A DNA stretch of 5,334 nucleotides from Deltaproteobacteria bacterium (GTDB lineage Bacteria; Desulfobacterota; Syntrophia; Syntrophales; JAAYKM01), in NCBI GenBank assembly GCA_019136935.1, contig JAGVTI010000325.1, positions 1-5,334 of the forward strand, written 5' to 3'. The notes below the pieces were generated by a model, which worked only from the letters and a program-made list of their open reading frames with translations, was not told the origin of the DNA and searched no databases. Of the stretch, positions 1 to 5,334 are shown one piece after another (the stretch's first letter is position 1; the number at the start of each line of letters is the position of its first letter). The position numbers and the translations under genes were made by a program.

Positions 1-291
1 GTTTTTTCCTTCGGTTTTGCCTACACGGCCGATGAGGCCGGTCCCAAGGGCCTCCTGAAAAACAAGCAGGTCTATATCGTCAACACGACGGGGGCCGACG
101 AAGAGACCAACATCGAGGACGGCGTGTTCCAGAGCATGCATAACCTGACGGATGTCGGGATCTTCCAGTTCTGCGGCATGGAACTGACCGGTCATAATTA
201 TTTCACCGCCGTCCCCTACATAACGGAAGATGAGCGGCGGGTGATGCTTTCCAAATTCAGGAGCGCCATCGAGCGCATGGCCGTGAAATAA
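1..291 (+). CDS. NAD(P)H:quinone oxidoreductase-type flavoprotein, 3' part only
   Basis: Frame 1 is open from the window edge to the TAA at 289-291, giving the last 96 residues of a protein whose start lies upstream. The stretch GFAYTADEAGPKGLLKNKQ followed by VYIVNTTG is typical of the flavodoxin-like NAD(P)H dehydrogenase (quinone)/KefF/MdaB family: a GFAY loop, a G-L-L-K-x-K segment, then a beta strand ending in TTG next to the flavin. A later segment, GIFQFCGMEL, matches the family's conserved strand before the C-terminal helix. These are cytosolic FMN or FAD enzymes of about 180-200 residues that reduce quinones or similar acceptors with NAD(P)H, so about half of this one is visible. The exact substrate cannot be told. 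The C-terminus looks complete. A remnant of another gene begins 9 bases after the stop codon, and a terminator follows. Confidence 0.82.
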   Translation, partial: VFSFGFAYTADEAGPKGLLKNKQVYIVNTTGADEETNIEDGVFQSMHNLTDVGIFQFCGMELTGHNYFTAVPYITEDERRVMLSKFRSAIERMAVK

Positions 292-293
292 CG

Positions 294-395
294 GTGGAAA
301 CAGGGGAAGTAGTCGGAGCCTTCGCCCTCTACACGATGCTCGTGGCCCTGTTCACATCGCCCGTCATCGAAGCCGTGAAAAACATGGTCAGCTGA
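294..395 (+). pseudogene. 3' remnant of the small membrane-protein gene, paralogous to 4965-5240
   Basis: Codons from 300 to the TGA at 393-395 encode 31 residues, from TGEVVGAF to AVKNMVS. They align without gaps to residues 61-91 of the 91-aa protein encoded at 4965-5240. The 93 coding bases differ at 7 positions, all codon third positions; only one changes the residue (Glu here, Asp there). The first 60 residues, including the signal peptide and first membrane segment, are absent, and homology stops at the stop codon. What remains is one hydrophobic segment. The upstream boundary lies just after the stop codon of the preceding oxidoreductase gene. It is most simply a truncated duplicate. 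A GTG at 294-296, two bases after that TAA, could allow reinitiation to make a 33-residue peptide, so a functional small ORF is not excluded. No Shine-Dalgarno site of its own is evident. Confidence 0.8.
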
Positions 396-469
396 GAATG
401 ACACGATTTCACCGTCTCCGCAGTCATCAAGCCGAGACAGCTTAAAGCAGACAAACGCGGAATCCTGAC

Positions 470-504
470 GGAGCCGCCCGGATCATGCCGGACGACTCCT
501 TTTT
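470..504 (+). terminator. Rho-independent terminator after the oxidoreductase unit
   Basis: Bases 470-481 (ggagccgcccgg) pair with 488-499 (ccggacgactcc) around a six-base loop, giving 10 of 12 pairs with two single mismatches. Five T residues follow directly (500-504). This is a standard intrinsic terminator shape and would end transcripts from the flavoprotein gene and the remnant ORF. Confidence 0.72.
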
Positions 505-603
505 CAACGATTTTCCCATCCGTTCCATTTTTCACTCATTCGTCCTTCCCCTTGCGGCATTCAATCCCCTTCGACTCGGGTTTTCCTTTCCGTGGCGCAT
601 CCC

Positions 604-742
604 CCGGGAGGCTGTGTCGTAATACCCGATTGACGTTTGAGGTCATTCTGAACGAAGTGAAGAATCTAATCATAACTGAATGTTAAAAAAACGAGCTTCT
701 TCGCCTGACGGCTCAGAATGACATTACGACACAGCCTCCCGG
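604..742. mobile_element. MITE-like palindromic element with CCGG target duplication
   Basis: A perfect inverted repeat joins 608-623 (gaggctgtgtcgtaat) to 723-738, and the tetranucleotide CCGG flanks it on both sides (604-607 and 739-742). CCGG is itself palindromic, so the same bases can be read as a 20-bp repeat. Inside is a second inverted pair: gtcattctga at 642-651 and its complement at 713-722, continued less perfectly by gaagaatct (659-667) and its counterpart near 694-702. The inner right arm touches the right terminal repeat, while the left arm is 18 bases from its terminal repeat. There is no transposase or credible ORF, so this is a non-autonomous element that would need an enzyme in trans. 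From memory, the motif gtcattctgagcgaagcgaa and close variants occurs as a dispersed repeat in many environmental bacterial genomes. The family assignment of the ends is not known. Confidence 0.75.
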
Positions 743-832
743 CCGGAAGACATTGTTGATTTTTACGGATCCACCATTCTTCAAAGGGCCGACAAGTCGT
801 TGCGGAAACCGGGAAAACGCGGAAAAATCCCT

Positions 833-861
833 TTGACACGTTTTTCTTCAAATTGTATACT
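833..861 (+). promoter_or_regulatory. Near-consensus sigma-70 promoter for the nfnAB operon
   Basis: TTGACA at 833-838 is a perfect -35 hexamer. It is followed by a 17-base spacer and TATACT at 856-861, a one-mismatch -10 hexamer. Transcription should start near 867-869. No other promoter of this quality is visible upstream of the operon beginning at 1134, so this is the likely housekeeping promoter for it. It lies 90 bp downstream of the inverted-repeat element and outside it. Confidence 0.78.
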
Positions 862-867
862 AAGTTG

Positions 868-1133
868 CAATTTTTTTTATCGCGTCAAACTGTCATGTCC
901 ATTCTAATACAATGTTTCTTCCTCAACCGGGTTAAGCTGAAAAAGAGTTTTAATCGTTCTGAACATCGTTCCTTCTAGCACCTGATTTATACGCAGTTGC
1001 ATTCAAGAAAATGACAAATCGGCCTCCACAGGTCACACAGGGGTCCCCGTCAGCGGGGTGAAGGGAAAAGCCGACGCGATGAATCGATTGAAGGCAACCG
1101 TATAGATACACCATCACATGGGGGTAATGTCGC
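868..1133 (+). other. Long untranslated leader of the nfnAB operon, no gene seen
   Basis: About 265 bases separate the predicted transcription start from the nfnA ATG. No riboswitch class was recognised. The visible structure is a small GC-rich hairpin (ccccg at 1045-1049 pairing with cgggg at 1054-1058, loop tcag). An extra GGGG at 1040-1043 could compete for the same C-run. A 16-codon ORF starting at ATG 1010 and ending just after the hairpin has no good ribosome site. The nfnA ribosome site is a G-run at 1120-1124, about nine bases before the ATG. Confidence 0.45.
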
Positions 1134-2009
1134 ATGAACAGCAAAAAAGAACACCCGTGTCAGCAGGTATCCATTTCAGAAGATTCCTATACCATCATCG
1201 AAAAAGAACAACTCGCCAAGCGGACGATCTGCAAAATGATCATCGAGGCCCCGCTCATCGCCCGAAAGGCCCGGGCCGGTCAGTTCATCATCCTGAGGGT
1301 CAATGAGACGGGGGAGCGCGTTCCCATGACCATCACGGAAAAGGATCCGGCGAAAGGAACCATCACGATTTACTTCCAGGTCGTGGGGAAAACAACGGCC
1401 CTGATGAGAAACATGAAGGTGGGAGAACGGTTCAAGGATGTGGTCGGCCCCCTGGGACAACCCGATGAAATCGAAAAAATCGGCAAGGTGGTCATGGTGG
1501 GCGGCGGGACGGGAACCGCCGTGCTGTACCACATCACCCAGGCCTACCGGGCGCTGGACAACTACCTCGTGGGCATCATCGGCGCCCGCGACAAAGATCT
1601 GATCATCCTGCAAAAGGAAATGGGAGCCCTTTGCGACGAGCTGATCGTCACCACCGACGACGGCAGTTCCGGTCAGAAGGGTCTCGTAACCGAAGCCCTG
1701 AACAACTATTTAAAAACGTCTCACGACGTCAGGCTGGTCTGGGCGATCGGTCCGCTCGCCATGATGAAGGCCGTTTCCGCGATCACGCGCCCTTTCCAGA
1801 TCAAAACCATGGTCAGCCTCAACCCCATCATGGTGGACGGGACGGGCATGTGCGGCTGTTGCCGGGTAACGGTAGGCGGTAAAATCCGTTTCGCCTGCGT
1901 CGACGGCCCCAGTTTCAACGGCCATCTCGTCGACTACGACGAACTCCTTAAGAGAAAAGGCATGTACCTGAACCAGGAGAGGGAGTCCCTTCTTTTCTCC
2001 GTCCGATAA
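1134..2009 (+). CDS. nfnA: NfnA: small FAD/[2Fe-2S] subunit of NADH-dependent ferredoxin:NADP+ oxidoreductase
   Basis: The 291-residue protein belongs to the ferredoxin-NADP reductase/dihydroorotate dehydrogenase electron-transfer subunit superfamily (sulfide dehydrogenase SudB/NfnA type). The N-terminal FAD domain spans about residues 18-112, with ERVPMTI at 61-67 at the usual flavin motif position and QVVGKTT at 82-88. The NAD-binding domain follows, with GGGTGTAV at 123-130 and TTDDGSSGQKG at 173-183. The C-terminal [2Fe-2S] loop has Asp235, Cys240, Cys243 and Cys255; this D-x4-C-x2-C-x11-C spacing matches the Asp/three-Cys cluster known for NfnA. In characterised Nfn this subunit exchanges electrons with NADH and passes them to the large subunit in the cytosol. 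The ATG at 1134 has a weak G-rich ribosome site and no usable in-frame alternative close by; it gives a short N-terminal extension before the conserved YTIIEKEQL. nfnB starts 41 bases downstream, as expected for the partner subunit. Confidence 0.9.
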   Translation: MNSKKEHPCQQVSISEDSYTIIEKEQLAKRTICKMIIEAPLIARKARAGQFIILRVNETGERVPMTITEKDPAKGTITIYFQVVGKTTALMRNMKVGERFKDVVGPLGQPDEIEKIGKVVMVGGGTGTAVLYHITQAYRALDNYLVGIIGARDKDLIILQKEMGALCDELIVTTDDGSSGQKGLVTEALNNYLKTSHDVRLVWAIGPLAMMKAVSAITRPFQIKTMVSLNPIMVDGTGMCGCCRVTVGGKIRFACVDGPSFNGHLVDYDELLKRKGMYLNQERESLLFSVR

Positions 2010-2050
2010 GGTTTCCGAACATTACTTTCATCCAATAAGGGGATTCAATC

Positions 2051-3478
2051 ATGGAGCAAAAAACTCAGGCCGAAAAAATAAACCGCCAGAAGATGCCCGA
2101 ACAGAACGTTTCGTCGCGTATCCGCAATTTCGATGAAGTGCCCCTCGGATACGATCCACAAACGGCCCAGCGTGAAGCCTCCCGCTGCATCATGTGCAAG
2201 AACCCGAAATGCGTGGAGGGGTGTCCCGTCGAAATCGACATTCCCGCCTTTGTCAAATTGATCAAAGAGGGAAAGTTCCTGGAGGCCATCTACAAGATTA
2301 AAGAGAAAAACGCCCTGCCCGCCGTCTGCGGCCGGGTCTGCCCCCAGGAAGACCAATGTGAAAAAATGTGCCTGCTGGGTCTGAAAGGGGAACCCGTCGG
2401 AATCGGAAATCTCGAACGATTTGCCGCCGATTACGAATACACCCAGCCGCTGGCCGAGGTCAAAAAACCGACCAGTCCGACGGGACACAAGGCCGCCGTC
2501 GTCGGCTCCGGCCCCTCGGGATTGACCGTTGCCGCCGACCTGGCCCTCCTGGGGCATGAGGTGACGATTTTCGAAGCCCTCCATGAACCCGGGGGGGTCC
2601 TGATCTACGGCATTCCCGAATTCCGCCTGCCCAAGGCCATCGTCAAACGGGAAATCGATTACCTCAAATCCCTCGGAGTGAAGGTCTTCAACAACATGAT
2701 CATCGGCAAGATCTTCACGGTCGACGAACTTTTTGACCGGGGATTCGAAGCGGTCTATCTGGGTGTCGGCGCGGGACTTCCCGTTTTCATGGGAATTCCC
2801 GGGGAGAACCTGAACGGCATTCTCTCGGCCAACGAATTTCTTTCCCGTGTCAATCTCATGAAGGGTTATGAATTTCCCGATACGGATACGCCCGTCTACG
2901 TGGGAAATCACGTTGCCGTCATCGGCGGCGGCAATGTCGCCATGGACTGCGCGAGAACGTCCCTGCGACTCGGCGCAAAGCGGGTAACCGTTTTGTACCG
3001 GCGGTCCCGGCGGGAAATGCCCGCCCGTCTGGACGAGGTGATCCGGGCGGAAGAAGAGGGTATCATCTTCCATTACCTGACCAACCCCATCCGGTACCTG
3101 TCCAACGAACAGAACTGGGTCAAGGCAATCGAGTGTATCCGGATGGAACTGGCTGAACCGGATGAGTCAGGACGGAGAAACGTGATCCCGATTGCCGGAT
3201 CGGAACAGACGATCGAATTCGATACCGTTCTGGTCGCCGTCGGTGCCGGGGCCAATCCCGTTCTATCCTCGACGACACCCGACCTGAAGCTGAATTCCAG
3301 AGGATACTACATCGCCGATCCCGTAACCGGCCTGACTTCGAAACCGCGTGTTTTCGCCGGCGGAGACATCGTGACCGGTTCGGCGACGGTCATCTCGGCC
3401 ATGGGGGCGGGAAGGCGCTCCGCCCAGGCAATCCATAAGATGTTGATGGGGATACAGGACACACCGACAACGGACTGA
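2051..3478 (+). CDS. nfnB: NfnB: large bifurcating FAD/[4Fe-4S] subunit (GltD/SudA family)
   Basis: The 475-residue protein has the length and layout of NfnB and the glutamate synthase small-subunit family. The N-terminal iron-sulfur domain has Cys46, 49, 54 and 58 (CIMCKNPKCVEGCP) and Cys93, 97, 103 and 107 (CGRVCPQEDQCEKMC), enough for two [4Fe-4S] clusters. Glu100 sits where one cluster of structurally known Nfn uses an unusual Glu ligand. An FAD Rossmann motif GSGPSG is at 152-157, an NADPH domain follows with IGGGNVAMD at 291-299 and YRRSRREMPA at 316-325, and the C-terminal FAD motif FAGGDIVTGSATV spans 435-447. In Nfn this subunit binds NADPH and ferredoxin and carries the bifurcating flavin. 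Many databases label such genes gltA/gltD, but no large glutamate synthase gene is here and the preceding nfnA settles the call. The ribosome site AAGGGGA at 2037-2043 is seven bases before the ATG. Confidence 0.92.
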   Translation: MEQKTQAEKINRQKMPEQNVSSRIRNFDEVPLGYDPQTAQREASRCIMCKNPKCVEGCPVEIDIPAFVKLIKEGKFLEAIYKIKEKNALPAVCGRVCPQEDQCEKMCLLGLKGEPVGIGNLERFAADYEYTQPLAEVKKPTSPTGHKAAVVGSGPSGLTVAADLALLGHEVTIFEALHEPGGVLIYGIPEFRLPKAIVKREIDYLKSLGVKVFNNMIIGKIFTVDELFDRGFEAVYLGVGAGLPVFMGIPGENLNGILSANEFLSRVNLMKGYEFPDTDTPVYVGNHVAVIGGGNVAMDCARTSLRLGAKRVTVLYRRSRREMPARLDEVIRAEEEGIIFHYLTNPIRYLSNEQNWVKAIECIRMELAEPDESGRRNVIPIAGSEQTIEFDTVLVAVGAGANPVLSSTTPDLKLNSRGYYIADPVTGLTSKPRVFAGGDIVTGSATVISAMGAGRRSAQAIHKMLMGIQDTPTTD

Positions 3479-3501
3479 CCAAATCAGGAAAGGAGAATGT
3501 C

Positions 3502-4407
3502 ATGAAAAGACAACTTTCTGGAAAATCAACTCAAAAGGCGGCACATCCGAATCCCGCTACGCCCGGAACTGAGCAGCGGGCAGAAAAGGATAAGAAAATT
3601 ATTGAAACGGGCACTTTTCTGCCATGTTTTTGTCCCCTGTGTTCCGAATCCCTGAACGAAAACGATCAGGTCGTCCTGGAGGTCTCGCGGCCGACGGGCG
3701 AGCGGGGAACGATCCGGCTCAGTCCCTACCTGAATGTTTTCGAGTGCTCGAGCACCATCTACATTCCAGAGGGAGAAGAAGTCGAGGGACTCTACTGCCC
3801 CCACTGCCGGCAGTCATTGAAGGAGGAATCAAAACAGTGCGACGAATGCGGCTCGGCCATCGCCAGGGTGATGATCCGCCCGTTTCAAAAGGACACCGAT
3901 TTCTACATCTGCCTGAAAAAGAACTGCCACTGGCATGGGATAGGACCCGAGGCCCAGCAGGAAATGGAACTGGGAATCAGCGGGTTCAAGGATCCCAAGG
4001 ACCAGCGGGAACTGGTCAGAACGGGCACAAAGCTGCAATGCTTCTGTCCGAGCTGCAACGCGGACCTCGTCCAGGGGGATGACCTGAACATGGTCATCAA
4101 AAACAAGGAAGGCTTCATCGCCCCCCTGAAACTCAGCCCCTATTTAAACGTCTTTACCAGTGAATGCTCCCTTTTCATTCCCCCCGGGGAAGAGGTGGAG
4201 GATATGATTTGCCCGAAATGCGGGAGCAGTTTCTGGCTGGATGACAAATACTGTGAGCTTTGCGGATCAAAGGCGGCGCAACTTAAGGTCAAGGTCAGTT
4301 CCTTCGACGTTGATTTCTATGTCTGCATGAGAAAACAGTGTCATTGGCACGGCCTGAGCGAAAAGGATTGCCGTATGATCATCCTGGATGATAGTTCTGA
4401 ATGGTGA
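3502..4407 (+). CDS. Tandem-repeat Cys/His-rich (zinc-ribbon-like) protein, unknown function
   Basis: I do not recognise this 301-residue family. After a polar, probably disordered N-terminus (1-33), residues 36-146 and 174-284 are two ungapped copies of one domain, about 48 of 111 residues identical. Each copy has, in order: CFCPxC; an LSPYLNVF block; IPxGEEVE; a CPxC pair; a CxxCGS pair; and a closing DFYxC-x4-CHWHG. The likely metal ligands repeat exactly 138 residues apart: Cys42/44/47, 99/102, 113/116, 137/142 and His143/145 recur as Cys180/182/185, 237/240, 251/254, 275/280 and His281/283. CxxC pairs of this sort normally bind structural zinc, though iron-sulfur binding cannot be excluded. 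No signal peptide or membrane segment is seen, so it should be cytosolic. It follows nfnB by 23 bases, with the ribosome site AAAGGAG (3489-3495) six bases before the ATG, so it should be co-transcribed with nfnAB and may assist or regulate that enzyme; that role is inference. Confidence 0.85.
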   Translation: MKRQLSGKSTQKAAHPNPATPGTEQRAEKDKKIIETGTFLPCFCPLCSESLNENDQVVLEVSRPTGERGTIRLSPYLNVFECSSTIYIPEGEEVEGLYCPHCRQSLKEESKQCDECGSAIARVMIRPFQKDTDFYICLKKNCHWHGIGPEAQQEMELGISGFKDPKDQRELVRTGTKLQCFCPSCNADLVQGDDLNMVIKNKEGFIAPLKLSPYLNVFTSECSLFIPPGEEVEDMICPKCGSSFWLDDKYCELCGSKAAQLKVKVSSFDVDFYVCMRKQCHWHGLSEKDCRMIILDDSSEW

Positions 4408-4438
4408 AAAATTAAACATAAAGGGAGTCAAAGACGCT

Positions 4439-4633
4439 ATGAGCAGTAAAAACATGTTGGACGACCGGGAGCGGCTGCTGCACATCATCGAAAAGAACGC
4501 CTCCGTCTTCAAGTATGAAATGACGAAGAAGCATCTGTCCGAAGACCAGATCGAGCTGATCTACCCGATCATCATTCAGTTCATGGAAAAAGTGTACCGC
4601 GAATTCTGCACGGTACCCAAAAAGAAGACCTGA
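4439..4633 (+). CDS. Small charged helical protein (64 aa), unknown function
   Basis: I do not recognise this protein. It is rich in Glu, Lys, Asp and Ile and reads as two or three amphipathic helices (about residues 7-31 and 34-56), ending in a basic PKKKT tail. It has one Cys (Cys57), no signal peptide and no membrane span, so it is probably a soluble cytosolic protein. I chose the ATG at 4439 because AGGGAG at 4422-4427 lies upstream of it at an acceptable, slightly long distance (11 bases). The alternative ATG at 4388 would overlap the previous gene by 20 bases, lacks a ribosome site, and adds 17 residues. It is the last gene before a strong terminator, so it closes the nfnAB operon. Its small size and operon position would suit an adaptor or small regulator, but nothing in the sequence proves this. 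Confidence 0.68.
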   Translation: MSSKNMLDDRERLLHIIEKNASVFKYEMTKKHLSEDQIELIYPIIIQFMEKVYREFCTVPKKKT

Positions 4634-4660
4634 TCCCGGAACGACCGCTCCACTGATCAC

Positions 4661-4712
4661 CGGCACGGCCCCTTCCGTTCGATTTTCATCGAACGGAAGG
4701 GGAGTGCCGTTT
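4661..4712 (+). terminator. Strong hairpin terminator closing the nfnAB operon
   Basis: Bases 4669-4683 (ccccttccgttcgat) pair perfectly with 4688-4702 around the loop tttc. After a small internal bulge the stem continues with cggcac (4661-4666) pairing to gtgccg (4704-4709), 21 pairs in all. Only three T residues follow, so the U-tract is short. The stem is nearly symmetric and could also stop transcripts from the other direction. Confidence 0.8.
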
Positions 4713-4899
4713 CATGCCCGGTCATTTCCGGCTACCCGCCCCCCTTGAATCAAACATCGAATCGATTCATTCAATCCTTTTAATTTTTCATTCAACGGAT
4801 CCCGTCCCCGGAGGGGAAAAAGAATCCCTTTTGCACACCATCCCGATATTTATCCTTTATTATTGAATACTTACAACTGACGAAACCAAGGAGGGCGAT
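4713..4899. other. Intergenic spacer, no gene seen
   Basis: This stretch is AT-richer toward its right end and has no ORF with a credible start. A perfect Shine-Dalgarno-like AAGGAGG occurs at 4888-4894 but is not followed by ATG, GTG or TTG at a usable distance. Weak sigma-70-like hexamers (TTGCAC at 4831, TATCCT at 4851) are only 14 bases apart and are not convincing. Confidence 0.4.
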
Positions 4900-4916
4900 C
4901 TGGCACGATCATTTCA
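4900..4916 (+). promoter_or_regulatory. Candidate sigma-54 (-24/-12) promoter
   Basis: CTGGCACGATCATTTCA matches the sigma-54 consensus YTGGCACG-N4-TTGCW except for T in place of G in the -12 element. The invariant GG (4902-4903) is ten bases from the -12 dinucleotide (4914-4915), the required spacing. Transcription would start near 4927, about 38 bases before the small membrane-protein ATG. The missing -13 G is a real weakness, and no activator-binding palindrome was identified upstream. Confidence 0.42.
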
Positions 4917-4964
4917 TATACAAAGGCAAAGAAAGCGACAAACCAAAAAGGGAGGACATAGATC

Positions 4965-5240
4965 ATGAAAAAGACAATCCAGACTTTAATCGTTGCGGCC
5001 TTCGTCGTCCTGACCACGGCAACCTTCGGCTTCGCCGAATACGCGGCGGCGGGTGCATCCAACTTCCCCTACTTCCAGCTCGGCGCCCTCATCGTCGGCG
5101 GACTGATCATCATTTCCCTCAAGTACAAGTACCAGAAAATGTACACCGGTGAAGTGGTCGGCGCCTTCGCCCTCTACACGATGCTCGTGGCCCTGTTCAC
5201 CTCGCCCGTCATCGACGCCGTCAAAAACATGGTCAGCTAG
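4965..5240 (+). CDS. Small exported/membrane protein (91 aa), unknown function
   Basis: I do not recognise this family. Residues 1-24 form a signal-peptide-like start: a lysine pair, a hydrophobic core, then TFGFA with cleavage possible after Ala24 or in the following AAA run. Residues 38-52 (QLGALIVGGLIIISL) form a first membrane segment, followed by a basic, tyrosine-rich loop (KYKYQKMY). Residues 64-84 form a second membrane segment. If the signal is cleaved, the product is a roughly 65-residue two-span inner-membrane protein. The start is well set: GGGAGG at 4950-4955 is nine bases before the ATG. It has its own transcription unit, separated from the nfnAB operon by a terminator and a 250-base spacer. 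Its last 31 codons are duplicated at 300-395 beside the oxidoreductase gene, so the family may be multi-copy in this genome. Confidence 0.8.
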   Translation: MKKTIQTLIVAAFVVLTTATFGFAEYAAAGASNFPYFQLGALIVGGLIIISLKYKYQKMYTGEVVGAFALYTMLVALFTSPVIDAVKNMVS

Positions 5241-5282
5241 GGTTGGATAAAGATTTTTCAGTGAAACCGTTCATGACAAACC

Positions 5283-5320
5283 GGTTCCCCTTCGGGCCTG
5301 AACGCCCGGAGGGTGAAACC
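5283..5320 (+). terminator. Hairpin after the small membrane-protein gene, possible terminator
   Basis: Bases 5289-5297 (ccttcgggc) pair with 5304-5312 (gcccggagg), with one T-G wobble, around a six-base loop. An outer ggtt (5283-5286) can pair with aacc (5317-5320). It lies about 43 bases after the stop codon, where a terminator is expected. No T-run follows, so it may be Rho-dependent, a transcript-end stabiliser, or a leader structure of the next gene. Confidence 0.45.
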
Positions 5321-5334
5321 AGAAACGACCGGGA

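Noticed and set aside
666..851. Minus-strand 61-codon ORF partly inside the inverted-repeat element
   Set aside because: It spans the element's right end and the promoter, shows no protein features, and is best read as chance.
1040..1075. Possible riboswitch (cobalamin- or c-di-GMP-like fragments) near the GC hairpin
   Set aside because: Only short look-alike pieces are present; the conserved cores of these classes are missing.
950..1144. Minus-strand 64-codon ORF in the nfnA leader containing CVTCGG
   Set aside because: There is no ribosome site or recognised family, the ORF overlaps the nfnA start, and a single CxxC is too little evidence for a gene or gene remnant.
1176..1613. A 145-codon open frame on the minus strand opposite nfnA
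   Set aside because: Antisense shadow of a well-supported gene, with low-complexity Asp/His/Gly-rich composition and no motif.
2045..3073. A 342-codon open frame on the minus strand opposite nfnB
   Set aside because: It mirrors the codon pattern of nfnB, shows no family motif, and the sense strand encodes a clear full-length enzyme.
2051..3478. Annotation as the glutamate synthase small subunit
   Set aside because: No large glutamate synthase subunit gene is nearby, and the gene directly follows nfnA, so NfnB is the better call.
4831..4856. Sigma-70-like pair TTGCAC / TATCCT before the small membrane-protein gene
   Set aside because: The spacer is only 14 bases and both hexamers are imperfect.

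Overview
This looks like chromosomal DNA from an anaerobic bacterium with mid-range GC (roughly mid-50s percent by eye). Good Shine-Dalgarno sites precede most genes and every clear gene is on the + strand. The gene set (an electron-bifurcating transhydrogenase, a Cys-rich zinc-binding-type protein, a flavodoxin-fold oxidoreductase) and the protein style suggest an anaerobic deltaproteobacterium (Desulfobacterota, possibly a Syntrophus-like lineage). That placement is an impression, not a demonstrated fact.

Layout. (i) 1-504: the 3' half of an NAD(P)H:quinone-oxidoreductase-type flavoprotein gene. It is followed within 9 bases by a 31-codon remnant of a small membrane-protein gene, whose full-length relative lies at the other end of the window. 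A hairpin terminator closes the unit. (ii) 505-1133: non-coding DNA holding a 139-bp MITE-like inverted-repeat element with a probable CCGG target duplication, a near-consensus sigma-70 promoter, and a leader of about 265 nt. (iii) 1134-4712: a tight four-gene operon. It consists of nfnA and nfnB (the two subunits of NADH-dependent reduced ferredoxin:NADP+ oxidoreductase), then a 301-aa protein made of two tandem 138-residue Cys/His-rich repeats, then a 64-aa charged helical protein, and it ends at a strong hairpin terminator. (iv) 4713-5334: a spacer with a sigma-54-like -24/-12 element, then the intact 91-aa secreted or membrane protein gene and a final hairpin.

How it fits together. NfnAB couples NADH, NADPH and ferredoxin pools by flavin-based electron bifurcation. 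The two unrecognised downstream genes share its promoter and terminator with short spacings, so they are candidates for accessory or regulatory partners; that is inference from context only. The most unusual items are the tandem zinc-binding-type protein tied to nfnAB, and the duplicated tail of the small membrane protein. The two tail copies differ at only 7 of 93 bases, all at codon third positions.
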